Both the position numbers and the translations under genes were made by a program. A stretch of DNA of 64,000 bases from Prevotellaceae bacterium (GTDB lineage Bacteria; Bacteroidota; Bacteroidia; Bacteroidales; Bacteroidaceae), in the NCBI GenBank assembly GCA_028723455.1, contig JAQYEW010000013.1, positions 27,977 through 91,976 of the forward strand, given 5' to 3'. A model generated the notes under the pieces. That model was not told the origin of the DNA, did no database searches, and saw nothing but the letters and a program-made list of their open reading frames with translations. How positions within the stretch are numbered: position 1 is the stretch's first letter; every line of letters begins with the position of its first letter. Of the stretch, positions 28,101-36,237 are shown in pieces.

Positions 28101-28575
28101 CGATGAACTTATTGTCATAAGTGATATAGGGATGGTCCATATCCACCCAATACCCCATCTGCTCGCTCAGGGCGCGCCATTCGTCGGTGTACATCATCAC
28201 GTTCTGACGACAACGCGCATTATACTCCTCAATGCTGATGGTCTTGCCAATAGCCTCCTTCGTAATACCCAGTTCCTTCTCTACGCCCAACTCAACGGGC
28301 AGACCGTGGGTATCCCAACCTGCCTTGCGATTCACCAAGTAGCCTTGCATGGTCTTGAAACGGCAGAAAGTATCCTTGATACTACGGGCCAGCACATGAT
28401 GAATGCCAGGATGACCATTGGCAGAGGGAGGTCCTTCAAAGAAAACGAACGAGGGACAACCCTCGCGCTCCTCCAGGCTGCGGCGGAAGAGATTCTCCTC
28501 TTCCCACAGCTTTAGCACGTCTTTGTTCACCTGGCTCAAATTCAAACCAGCGCGCTCAACGAATTTCTTTGACAT
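25180..28575 (-). CDS. ileS: Isoleucine--tRNA ligase
   Basis: This class I aminoacyl-tRNA synthetase charges tRNA-Ile. The 1131-aa protein contains the HIGH-equivalent segment PPSANGHPGIHH near residue 55, a CP1 editing domain (about 200-400, including TTPWTLPSNTA), KMSKR in GMKMSKRLGN and a long C-terminal anticodon-binding region. Its length and motifs resemble the eukaryote-like IleRS class found in Bacteroidota rather than the E. coli class. An ATG at 28692 would add 39 residues and span the promoter box, so MSKKFVERAGLN at 28575 is chosen. It heads the ileS, DksA-like, lspA, DUF4296, 57-aa gene operon. Confidence 0.95.
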   Translation of the reverse strand: MSKKFVERAGLNLSQVNKDVLKLWEEENLFRRSLEEREGCPSFVFFEGPPSANGHPGIHHVLARSIKDTFCRFKTMQGYLVNRKAGWDTHGLPVELGVEKELGITKEAIGKTISIEEYNARCRQNVMMYTDEWRALSEQMGYWVDMDHPYITYDNKFIETLWWLLKQLYNKNLLYKGYTIQPYSPAAGTGLSSHELNQPGCYRDVKDTSVTAQFEILDPKPEMTKHGKPVFLAWTTTPWTLPSNTALCVGPKITYVAVEAENPYTHEPITAVLAENRLSAYFKNEEDYKVVAHYAGADLVGMHYAQLMPWVKPTELVGTEMVDRSADAFRVIPGDYVTTDDGSGIVHIAPTFGADDAKVAKEAGVPALFIQDKMGDTRPMVDFAGKYFLPEDMDARFYARFVDHEAYGKHQGAFVKNAYDPQYATFDEKELSKTEDLNIVLCMEMKQSGQAFKIEKFVHNYPHCWRTDKPVLYYPLDSWFIRSTAVKDRMIELNQTINWKPEATGTGRFGKWLENLNDWNLSRSRYWGTPLPIWRNRDTREELCIGSVEELYQEIEKAVKAGVMPSNPLKERGFVPGNMDQANYDLIDLHRPFVDDIVLVGESGQPLRREADLIDVWFDSGAMPYAQLHYPFENHEMIDNRSFFPADFIAEGVDQTRGWFFTLHAIATMISDSVAYKAVVSNGLVLDKNGMKMSKRLGNAVDPFKAIKEYGSDALRWYMITNSQPWDNLKFDVEGVKEVSRAFFGKLQQTYSFLSMYANVDGWDYSEADIPATERPEMDRWILSELNSLVKNVTECYDTYEPTRAGRLIQAFVVDNVSNWFVRLSKKRFWGGETSTDKLSAYQTLYTCLDVVARLMAPIAPYYADLLYRDLKAATGRGTSVSVHLETFPVASEDMIDKPLEQSMEQAQQITSMILSLRKKEKIMVKQPLQRIAIPVTDPVIQARIEAMKDLILSEVNVKELEFVGDEGILVKKVKCNFRTMGKKFGKQMKDVNAAVLALSQEDINRLEQEQHLTVVLQNGEAVTIDAEDVEIFSEDVPGWSVANEGVLTVALDLNISEELRIEGVAREIVRTIQQLRKDSGLEITDRIRVTIPATKDNEACLSTMKEYIASQVLANSIEARDEDFVVEKMS

Positions 28576-28618
28576 AGATTTATCTTGCTTTTTCTTTGTA
28601 TCTACAAAAATGGTTGCG

Positions 28619-28626
28619 CAAAGATA
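28619..28626 (-). promoter_or_regulatory. Promoter -7 box of ileS
   Basis: TATCTTTG on the minus strand (28626-28619), 43 bp before the ileS ATG. No TTTG stands at the ideal -33 distance. Confidence 0.5.
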
Positions 28627-28670
28627 CAAAAAAAACCACAAACAGACATCTTTTGCAGCATGAAACAACA

Positions 28671-28717
28671 ATCCCCCTATAATATCAGGCAAACAAATTC
28701 CTTAATTATAGGGGGAT
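28671..28717 (-). terminator. Hairpin at the end of the PUL operon
   Basis: A 13-bp perfect stem, ATCCCCCTATAAT (28671-28683) with its complement (28705-28717), and a 21-nt loop, 22 bp after the last susD-like stop codon. No long T run follows on the minus strand. Confidence 0.6.
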
Positions 28718-28738
28718 GTAGTACTAAGTTATCCTAAA

Positions 28739-30958
28739 TCAGTTGTTAGGCAAGGGGAAATACCAGTTGCTTTCGTTCATCAAACGGCTGCGCAGGGCGG
28801 GGTTGCGCAGGGCGATCTTATCCGCCAAATAGGCCGGATCGCCACGTCTGTGAGCCACACGCATCAAATCAAAGAAACGATTTCCCTCAAAAGCGAGCTC
28901 CAAAGCTCCTTCGTCGACAATCAAGTCCTCGACACACTTCTGCACAAGCTCTTTGTTGGCCGGATTATAGATATCCTCTTTCGTCAGCGTCTTACCATAA
29001 TTCTCTTTGGCTTTCTTGCTTACCATAGCCACATAGTTGAAGGCACTCTTCTCGCGATCACTGAAACGGACATAGCCGCAGCCTCGGCTGTGAATACCAT
29101 TGGTGAAATCCTTCATCTCCTGACTGTCATCTGAAATAAAAAGTGACCGAGTGCTTTCCATTGAACTCCTGACTACCACGTGATTAATGGACTTGTCCCC
29201 TTGGAAAGATGTGAAGTTGAAATTCAGGTACGAAGGACGGTTCTCTATCTCGTCAAGCGCAATATAATTTACCATTTTGGTTGACAAAGGATTGGGCGTA
29301 TTGCGCAGACTTACAACACTGGAATCAATCTTGGCAAGCAACTTGGTCAACGAGTCCTGTCTGGCGGCATCGTCAACAAACTGGACATCGGCAATCAACT
29401 GCTCAGCAAGTGCCTGACGGCTCTCGTCTGAGGTGACTGTTTCTCCCGACTGCTTTTCATAAGAATAACGGTAAACACCTTCAAAATCCTGTGCATTTGC
29501 TTCGGGAAGCCAGTTAGTAACATTGCAGAGACCATCCTTCAAAATGGCAAAGGCATGACCCGGATAACCTGCGTTACAGATTGCCTCCGCAAAACGAAGC
29601 CACACATGGCTCTTGCGATAAATCATCGGGAAAACAGCAGTGAATTCACCATAAGGATTTTGTTTCGTAATGAAACGCTCGGGAGCGGAGGTTCCATCCG
29701 AGTAAGTTTGGTAAACCTCACTGAACCAGTAGCGACGTGCATCCCCGACATTCGCGTCGGTGGTCAATACCCACTGTGTCTGGTCGTCACCCGCACCAAT
29801 GTAGAACTCATAATCCTGAGCATCACACAAATCAAGATAAGCCTGGCTGGCAACAATTTGCTTGTGGTCATAGCGGGGAGTAAGAATGATGTAGGCATTG
29901 GAAGTGGCACTTGTATCATTACCTTCCGTATTCATCTGGATTTCAGAAGTATATCCGTAGATTTCATTCACTCCACGCAAAACATTTCCCCAAAGTTTGT
30001 TGGCACTTGAGGCGATGGCGGTAATACCCTCTCTAACACGAGACGTACGAGAGGTTTCCGTCCAGGGGGTATGATATAGGGAAGAAACATTAGGCAAATA
30101 CAATGTCGTAGTTACACCTTCGGGGCGAAAGCCATAATAATCATAACCCTCGGGTACAGCACCACCTGCGGGAATGATTGACATACCCTGGTTTCCGCTC
30201 AAATAGTCATAATAATACTGAGCGGCGCGCGCACAACTGGCCTTGTCGCCCTTTGCCAAAAAGAGATCACCCAATACAATCTTGACAGGGAACATCAGTT
30301 TACTGCTGTGTACATCATAAACACCATTATCATAAGTGTCGTACTGAGGGAAACCATACTGCGCCTCTACACGAGCGGCCTGCTCAAGGTCTTCAACGAG
30401 GAGGTCTGCCAGATTGTCAATAGTCGCCGTCTGACTATGGCTCTTATATGATGCGATTTCGTCTGTGGTCAGCAAAGGCTTTGTGTAAAAGGGCACCTTA
30501 CCGTAAGCCAGCACCATCTGCAGATAGGTCCAGGCACGGATAGCACTCACCTGAGCGGCCTCCTTCTTCATATAAGGCTCAAGCGTACCAACAGTACGCA
30601 GACTGTCATAAGATGCCAGATAGGCATTGCATGAGTTAATGACATGATAATAGTCCACGGCACGCAGAAAGCGGTTACTGCCATCCGTGGCGGCCTGCAT
30701 ATCAAAGTCGAGAATCGTGCGGATGGAGTCGCTAAGGTAACTGGTACGGTCTACCAGATCGCCACGGAACTCTCCCAAGACAACATAGCGCTCGGCTACA
30801 TTCTGCAACGAACGCAGGATACCCCAATAGCTGTAAAGTGTATCTTGAGCAATCTCGTATCTGTGTCGCTCACTGGAGGGGGTGAGCATATCCTGGCAGG
30901 AGGTAAGACTCCAGCCAAGACATGCGATTAAGATGAATATTAAAGATTTCTTTTTCAT
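28739..30958 (-). CDS. RagB/SusD family outer-membrane lipoprotein (second pair)
   Basis: A 739-aa SusD homologue, the lid that captures glycan over its partner SusC. The lipoprotein signal ends LTSC with Cys21, followed by QD. The N-terminal TPR-rich SusD region (about 25-260) and the C-terminal RagB/SusD domain (near 560-735, with LAFEGNRFFDLMRVAHR) are both recognisable. The protein is longer than most SusD proteins (500-650 aa) owing to an expanded central section. It is the last gene of the operon, 5 bp after its SusC, and is followed by a hairpin. Confidence 0.88.
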   Translation of the reverse strand: MKKKSLIFILIACLGWSLTSCQDMLTPSSERHRYEIAQDTLYSYWGILRSLQNVAERYVVLGEFRGDLVDRTSYLSDSIRTILDFDMQAATDGSNRFLRAVDYYHVINSCNAYLASYDSLRTVGTLEPYMKKEAAQVSAIRAWTYLQMVLAYGKVPFYTKPLLTTDEIASYKSHSQTATIDNLADLLVEDLEQAARVEAQYGFPQYDTYDNGVYDVHSSKLMFPVKIVLGDLFLAKGDKASCARAAQYYYDYLSGNQGMSIIPAGGAVPEGYDYYGFRPEGVTTTLYLPNVSSLYHTPWTETSRTSRVREGITAIASSANKLWGNVLRGVNEIYGYTSEIQMNTEGNDTSATSNAYIILTPRYDHKQIVASQAYLDLCDAQDYEFYIGAGDDQTQWVLTTDANVGDARRYWFSEVYQTYSDGTSAPERFITKQNPYGEFTAVFPMIYRKSHVWLRFAEAICNAGYPGHAFAILKDGLCNVTNWLPEANAQDFEGVYRYSYEKQSGETVTSDESRQALAEQLIADVQFVDDAARQDSLTKLLAKIDSSVVSLRNTPNPLSTKMVNYIALDEIENRPSYLNFNFTSFQGDKSINHVVVRSSMESTRSLFISDDSQEMKDFTNGIHSRGCGYVRFSDREKSAFNYVAMVSKKAKENYGKTLTKEDIYNPANKELVQKCVEDLIVDEGALELAFEGNRFFDLMRVAHRRGDPAYLADKIALRNPALRSRLMNESNWYFPLPNN

Positions 30959-30963
30959 GTTGA

Positions 30964-33900
30964 TTACAAGTTGAGAGAAAGACCAATATTGAAGCTACGA
31001 CCCATGGGGATAAGACCCGTGTCAATACCCTGATAGAGCACACTGTTGCGCGTTGACATCTCGGGATCCGTACCCAAATACTTTGTGATTGTAAGGAGGT
31101 TGTTAGCCTCGCCCCACACCTTCAAGCCCTGGAGCCAGTTATTTGAGTAAGGAAGCGTATATGTCAAACGAACGTTCTTTAGTCTGAGATAGCTGCCATC
31201 CTCAATCCAACGGTCGCTCATACGTTCGTTGTTGCGCCAAGAGTCGCTGACAGTATAGTTGGCCTTGGGCATATTGGTCTGCTGTCCCTCATAGGTCCAA
31301 CGATTCAGCACAGCTGTCGACTGATTATAGGTGGTGTTCATGCCCTCAATGATAGAACGCTGATAGTTATAGATGTCATTACCCAGAGAGTACTTGAAGT
31401 TGACATCCAGACGGAGGTTCTTCCATGTCAGGTTCGTGTAGAGGTTACCGTAAATGTCGGGGTTGGGGTTGCCTATCACAACACGGTCAGCATCATCAAT
31501 AACGCCATCGTTGTTTTGGTCGACGAAACGCATGTCTCCTGCCTCAAAATTGCGATATTTGTTAGCGGCGTCTGCCAAGCCGGTGGGATACTTCAGGTAA
31601 CCCAACACGCCCGCACTGGCTGCCTCGGCATTGCTTGCCAGCACGCCATTGGTCTGCCAGCCATAAAAACTGCCAACAGCCTGTCCCACTGCCGTAAGAA
31701 CATTATCCTTGCCGTAGACGCTGGTAGTGTACCCGTGAATCTTTGTCTGATTGCCGTTAGCATCTACATAGGTAATAACATTGTCTGCGGGCAGAGAGGT
31801 AATCTTGTTGTTGTAGTGGCCCATGGTAAAGCCGGCCTCCCATTTCCAATCCTTACGGTTAATCAACACTGCATTGGCACTCAATTCAAAGCCCTTATTG
31901 GTAAGCGAGCCTTCGTTAGTCCAATACTTGCTGTTCATACCTGAGACAAAGGATAGCTCTTTCAGCGTAAGCAGGTTGTCAGTCTTATGCCAGAAGAGGT
32001 CAAGACCGGCCTGCAAACGATTGTTCAGGAAAGAACCATGCAGAGCAACATTATACTTCGTGGTTGTCTCCCACTGGATGGTGCTGTTCTCGATATTCTT
32101 AAGATAGAGACCCACCACGTTCTGATACACCTGCTGGCTCTCCCAATAGGTGCGGGCAGCATAGTAGTCAAGGTCGTCGTTACCGCTTTGGTCAACACCG
32201 GCTGTCAATTTCAAGTAGTCAACACCCTTAGGTTTGAACCATTTCTCGTTACTAACCACCCAACCCAACTGCAAACTGGGGAACAGCCCCCAAGAGACAC
32301 CTCCAAGACGGAAGCCGTCCTTTGTGTGGCTGCCGAAACGGCTGCTGGCTTGGCTGCTGATGGTGGCTTCTGCAAAATACTTGTTGGCGTAATTGTAAGC
32401 ACCGTTCAGGTAGTAAGTCATATCCATCCAGTTGTCCTTGGCTCCACCATAGTTGATGTACTGCATGTTAACGCTCAGATTGGGCAACTTGTCGTTTTCG
32501 TTGTTGTAGCCGCGCATGTAGCTGTAAGAATAGGAATAGTTGTTGTAACGCCAACCACCTATCGCGTTGATATTATGCGCGCCGTAACTGTTCTTCCACT
32601 CCAAGCGCAAATCATTGTTGATGGTCTCTTCCTTCGAGAACTGTGTCTTGAGCACGGTATGAATCATACCAAGGTCTGTCAATGAATACATCGTGGTACC
32701 AGCCTTGGGCAGAAAATACTTCTCGTTGTTGCGGTTCATCTGATAATTGAAGCGGTTGCTTATCGAGAACTGCTTCGTAATCTGATACTTGGGGCGAACA
32801 TTGATATTGATCTGCGAGAGCTCGGCATAGTTCTTGTTCTTGCCTTCGCCGTTTCTGATAATCCAATAAGGGTTACGCAGACTCTCATTGATGCCCATAA
32901 GGCGAGCAAAACCAAAAGGATTCTGAACATAGAAATTAGAGGACGAAGCGGAACTTGCATACTTGCCTGCATACTCATTCGAGAGACGCAATTTCGAGGT
33001 GGCCTCGTCAAGATAGTAAGCATAAGGGCTAATCATCGGACTGGAAATTACGCCCAATACATTCGTACTACCAATATTCTGCATATCATAATTCTCACTC
33101 CAACCATTGTCCAGGACATTAAAGCTTGTCTGGTTGTAAGCAATGTCAAGGGACGTGGTCAACGCATCCGTTATCTTGATGTCCGTATTGAAACGGATAT
33201 TCAAGCGGCTCATATCATTACCTTTCTGCGTACCGTCAGCGCTGGCATAACCTAACGAAAGGCTGTACATACCCACATCATCACCACCTTCTACGCTAAT
33301 CTTGTAGTTCTGCATAAAGGTTTTCTGATACATGTCCTTCTGCCAATCGGTGTTGTTGTGATAGACGTTGTAAAAGAAGTTACTGGGGTTGTCGTTCAAG
33401 AAAGGTATGTTTGTCGAATTGCTCAAGCTTGCATAACGCATCGTGCTTACCATATCGCTCAAGTAAGTGCGGTATTGGTTGCCATCAAGCATCTTCAGCT
33501 TCTTAGGAGTCAACTCCGTTCCGCCATAGATACGCACACCAATACGTGTGGCCAAAGTCTTGCCACGCTTTGTTGTGATGACAATCACACCATTGGCACC
33601 CTTTGCGCCATACAACGACGTTGCATTCTTCAACACTTCCACACTCTCAATATTGTCAGGGTCAATACCTGCCAACAAATTGTTATAAAAGCCTTCGTGT
33701 AACGAGGTGCGGTCGTACTGCGGATCAATGATGTTACCATCGACAATGATGAGGGGCTGAGCATTGGCATTGACAGAGTTCACACCCCGAATGGTCATGT
33801 AAGCTCCCTGACCGGGAAGACCATTACGCGAGATGCTACGCACGGCGGCATTAAGCTGATTCTCTATGTCCGTCTCAACAGTAAGGCTGCTTGTCTCGCG

Positions 33901-34344
33901 CAAGGTTGCGGTAGCACGGCTTTTAATCTCCGTTGCATTGGCATACTCGCCACGGAAACCATCAGTTAGCAACTTGGCATTTGCAATCCTGTCCTTTCCA
34001 ATAGAGACTTGAATTGTGTTGTAGCCGGGTACAACAACCAAAAGACTGGTTACATAGTCAGGAACATCGAGACTATAAGCGCCGTTTTCCTCCGTAAGCG
34101 TTGAGTAGCTGTCGTTACCAAAAGCCTGAACGCGAACACCGCCCATAGGAGAACCCGTGGCCTCGTCAATGATTGTACCTTTCACTGTAAGCATCGACAA
34201 CGACTCTTTCTTCTCGCTGTCTGCTTTACGTTTGTTGTAAACAACTTCTGCGTCCTTCTCCTCCTGTGTCTGCGCCATAGCGGGAGTCATTCCCATAGCG
34301 CAGAACAATAAGAGGCATACTCCCTTATTAAAATTCTTCTTCAT
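30964..34344 (-). CDS. SusC/RagA family TonB-dependent transporter (second pair)
   Basis: A 1126-aa outer-membrane TonB-dependent transporter. A signal peptide (1-24, ending AMAQ) is followed by a charged linker, a carboxypeptidase-regulatory-like beta-sandwich (about 50-130), the plug (about 150-270, with IRGVNSVNANAQPLIIVDG and YGAKGANGVIVITTKRG) and a long beta-barrel ending in GRSFNIGLSLNL, whose aromatic or hydrophobic C-terminus fits outer-membrane insertion. It lacks an obvious FecR-interacting STN domain, so anti-sigma signalling is not suggested. It is 5 bp from both the FAS1 gene before it and the SusD gene after it. Confidence 0.93.
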   Translation of the reverse strand: MKKNFNKGVCLLLFCAMGMTPAMAQTQEEKDAEVVYNKRKADSEKKESLSMLTVKGTIIDEATGSPMGGVRVQAFGNDSYSTLTEENGAYSLDVPDYVTSLLVVVPGYNTIQVSIGKDRIANAKLLTDGFRGEYANATEIKSRATATLRETSSLTVETDIENQLNAAVRSISRNGLPGQGAYMTIRGVNSVNANAQPLIIVDGNIIDPQYDRTSLHEGFYNNLLAGIDPDNIESVEVLKNATSLYGAKGANGVIVITTKRGKTLATRIGVRIYGGTELTPKKLKMLDGNQYRTYLSDMVSTMRYASLSNSTNIPFLNDNPSNFFYNVYHNNTDWQKDMYQKTFMQNYKISVEGGDDVGMYSLSLGYASADGTQKGNDMSRLNIRFNTDIKITDALTTSLDIAYNQTSFNVLDNGWSENYDMQNIGSTNVLGVISSPMISPYAYYLDEATSKLRLSNEYAGKYASSASSSNFYVQNPFGFARLMGINESLRNPYWIIRNGEGKNKNYAELSQININVRPKYQITKQFSISNRFNYQMNRNNEKYFLPKAGTTMYSLTDLGMIHTVLKTQFSKEETINNDLRLEWKNSYGAHNINAIGGWRYNNYSYSYSYMRGYNNENDKLPNLSVNMQYINYGGAKDNWMDMTYYLNGAYNYANKYFAEATISSQASSRFGSHTKDGFRLGGVSWGLFPSLQLGWVVSNEKWFKPKGVDYLKLTAGVDQSGNDDLDYYAARTYWESQQVYQNVVGLYLKNIENSTIQWETTTKYNVALHGSFLNNRLQAGLDLFWHKTDNLLTLKELSFVSGMNSKYWTNEGSLTNKGFELSANAVLINRKDWKWEAGFTMGHYNNKITSLPADNVITYVDANGNQTKIHGYTTSVYGKDNVLTAVGQAVGSFYGWQTNGVLASNAEAASAGVLGYLKYPTGLADAANKYRNFEAGDMRFVDQNNDGVIDDADRVVIGNPNPDIYGNLYTNLTWKNLRLDVNFKYSLGNDIYNYQRSIIEGMNTTYNQSTAVLNRWTYEGQQTNMPKANYTVSDSWRNNERMSDRWIEDGSYLRLKNVRLTYTLPYSNNWLQGLKVWGEANNLLTITKYLGTDPEMSTRNSVLYQGIDTGLIPMGRSFNIGLSLNL

Positions 34345-34349
34345 AGGTC

Positions 34350-36209
34350 TTAGTCTTTGCTTTTGAGAATGATTCGGTCAATGTAGAGTTCTGCACGATA
34401 GCCCAAGGCCTGTTCCTTAGAGCTGGGACGTGCGGCCTCGATAAGCAAGGTCGGATAAGAATGGATAAGATTCTTGTAGGTGTAGGGGAACACGAAATCC
34501 TGGAAAAGAAGCACAGTGTCCACCTTCTCGCCTTGATAGTCGTACTGCTGAGACTTGCTTGTTGCCACACGACCGCTGGCATTACCGTCATTGTAACTCA
34601 ATGTAGCAGTAACCTTTGCCTTGACAGTGTCTCCAAAGATCTCACTTCCGCTGGTTTCATAGAAAGCCGGAACAAGTACCGCATAAATGTCGTACTTACC
34701 ACTCATCACTTCAGAATCGCGGATTTCCTGCTGAGTGCCACGCAACTTGAAGTTAACGCTTAATCTGCTATTTGTAGGGGCTTTGAACTTCATGAAGTTG
34801 TCATTGGAAACACGACCTACGCTGTCCACCCAATCCGAAGCAGCCGTATTGGAGAAAGTGACTGTAGTGGAAGTGAAGGTGGAGTTATCCAACTGATAAA
34901 GCGAGCGATAACCCAACTCTACATTCACGTCTGGCTTATAGAATTTTGATGGGAAATTCCACTTGTCAGCCAAAATCGCATAGCCATTGCTCATTTCAAC
35001 GGCCTGCCCCTCCAAAAGTGAAGACTTCTGCCAATTCTCATCGCTGCGCAGGGTATCACCATAGGTATTCAAGAAATGCTTGGCCTGTTCACTCTTTTGC
35101 AAAAAGTCGTCTATTTTCCAAGTACCTACACGACCGCTTGCATCGGGCTGAAGGTTAACATTGAACACCAAAGGAGAAGCGATGTCCATAACCAGATTTT
35201 TCTGCGTCAGCGAATCGACATTGGAAGACTGGCGAAGAACATTGTATCTGGGATTCTCGTCCAGTTTCTCATTATCAAGATAGACGGGAGCGTACTTGTA
35301 AAAAGGCGACAAGGTCTGCACTGCATTCTCCCACGCAGCATCTGTGGGAACAACCATTACGAATGTGGAATCCTCTGCGTCCAGATAAGCACCAAAGCCT
35401 TCGTCATATGTCAAGAAACGCTCCGTATTCAAACGAGACGGGAAACGCTTATTAGCGAAAAAAAGGTTATTGCTTGTAAAATAAACGCTATCCACGTAAG
35501 TGGGGTTACCATTCGTGTCGGGCGCGCCCTCGATGCTTGATGTCGGACTAAAATAAGTGGTATCGTTTGCAATCACAAATTTGCTCAATGACGTGATACC
35601 CGTGTTCGCGGCATTCATCTCATCCTTCATGTACTCATAGAAGTTGTAGTTGAATGGCAAGAACTTGTCCACCGTATGAAGTGTGCCGTTAGATGCCGCT
35701 ATGTTATAAGCGTTAGGGCTCAAGAAACGGCCACCCATGGTCAGCTGCTGAGTGTCAAAAGCGTACTTTTTGGCATTCACCATCGTGATTGTGTCGATAC
35801 CCGGTGAAGAAACCACCCTACGCCACAATGCAATACTATTAGCCAGCAACTGCTGCTGAACCGTAAATGGAGCTGTTTCGGCCTGCTGAAACCATGCATT
35901 CCACTGCTCATCACTATAGGCATCATTCTTAGGAATCCATACCGTCATAGCCTGCTTGCTATCCAGCATATCCTTGAATGTATAATCAGCCTGAGGATGA
36001 CGTTCATCGCGATAGTAATGCACCTTTTGAGCCAACTGTGCAAATTTGCTCATCTCAGGATTCTTGCTGATAAGCTCCCACAGCGACTCTGTGGGAACGG
36101 TGCCATCCACCGTATTATAATGCTCGTCCCACGTATCGGTGCAACTGGCCACTGACAAAGCGGTAAGGCCAAGCATTAGTGCTCCGAAATATTTTCTTGT
36201 TGTTTTCAT
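34350..36209 (-). CDS. FAS1 (fasciclin)-like lipoprotein C of the PUL
   Basis: A 619-aa predicted surface lipoprotein. The signal ends SVASC with Cys23, followed by TDTWDEHY. Two divergent FAS1-type units are suggested (about 38-190 and 200-390) by TVWIPKNDAY, ASNGTLHTVDKFLPF and VMVVPTDAAW, the strands and terminal pattern typical of fasciclin domains. The C-terminal part (about 420-615) is a beta-rich module with FMKFKAPTNSRLSVNFKL and AELYIDRIIL, possibly carbohydrate-binding. The ATG at 36209 is chosen because the longer frame would run into the neighbouring FAS1 gene. The function as a glycan-binding partner of SusC/SusD is inferred from position. Confidence 0.8.
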   Translation of the reverse strand: MKTTRKYFGALMLGLTALSVASCTDTWDEHYNTVDGTVPTESLWELISKNPEMSKFAQLAQKVHYYRDERHPQADYTFKDMLDSKQAMTVWIPKNDAYSDEQWNAWFQQAETAPFTVQQQLLANSIALWRRVVSSPGIDTITMVNAKKYAFDTQQLTMGGRFLSPNAYNIAASNGTLHTVDKFLPFNYNFYEYMKDEMNAANTGITSLSKFVIANDTTYFSPTSSIEGAPDTNGNPTYVDSVYFTSNNLFFANKRFPSRLNTERFLTYDEGFGAYLDAEDSTFVMVVPTDAAWENAVQTLSPFYKYAPVYLDNEKLDENPRYNVLRQSSNVDSLTQKNLVMDIASPLVFNVNLQPDASGRVGTWKIDDFLQKSEQAKHFLNTYGDTLRSDENWQKSSLLEGQAVEMSNGYAILADKWNFPSKFYKPDVNVELGYRSLYQLDNSTFTSTTVTFSNTAASDWVDSVGRVSNDNFMKFKAPTNSRLSVNFKLRGTQQEIRDSEVMSGKYDIYAVLVPAFYETSGSEIFGDTVKAKVTATLSYNDGNASGRVATSKSQQYDYQGEKVDTVLLFQDFVFPYTYKNLIHSYPTLLIEAARPSSKEQALGYRAELYIDRIILKSKD

Positions 36210-36237
36210 GTTTTGTTTTCTTTTGCAAGCGATTAGT

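Noticed and set aside
26584..28515. 643-aa open frame antisense to ileS
   Set aside because: It lies wholly inside ileS, whose motifs are clear, and reads as low-complexity hydrophobic/His-rich translation without domains.
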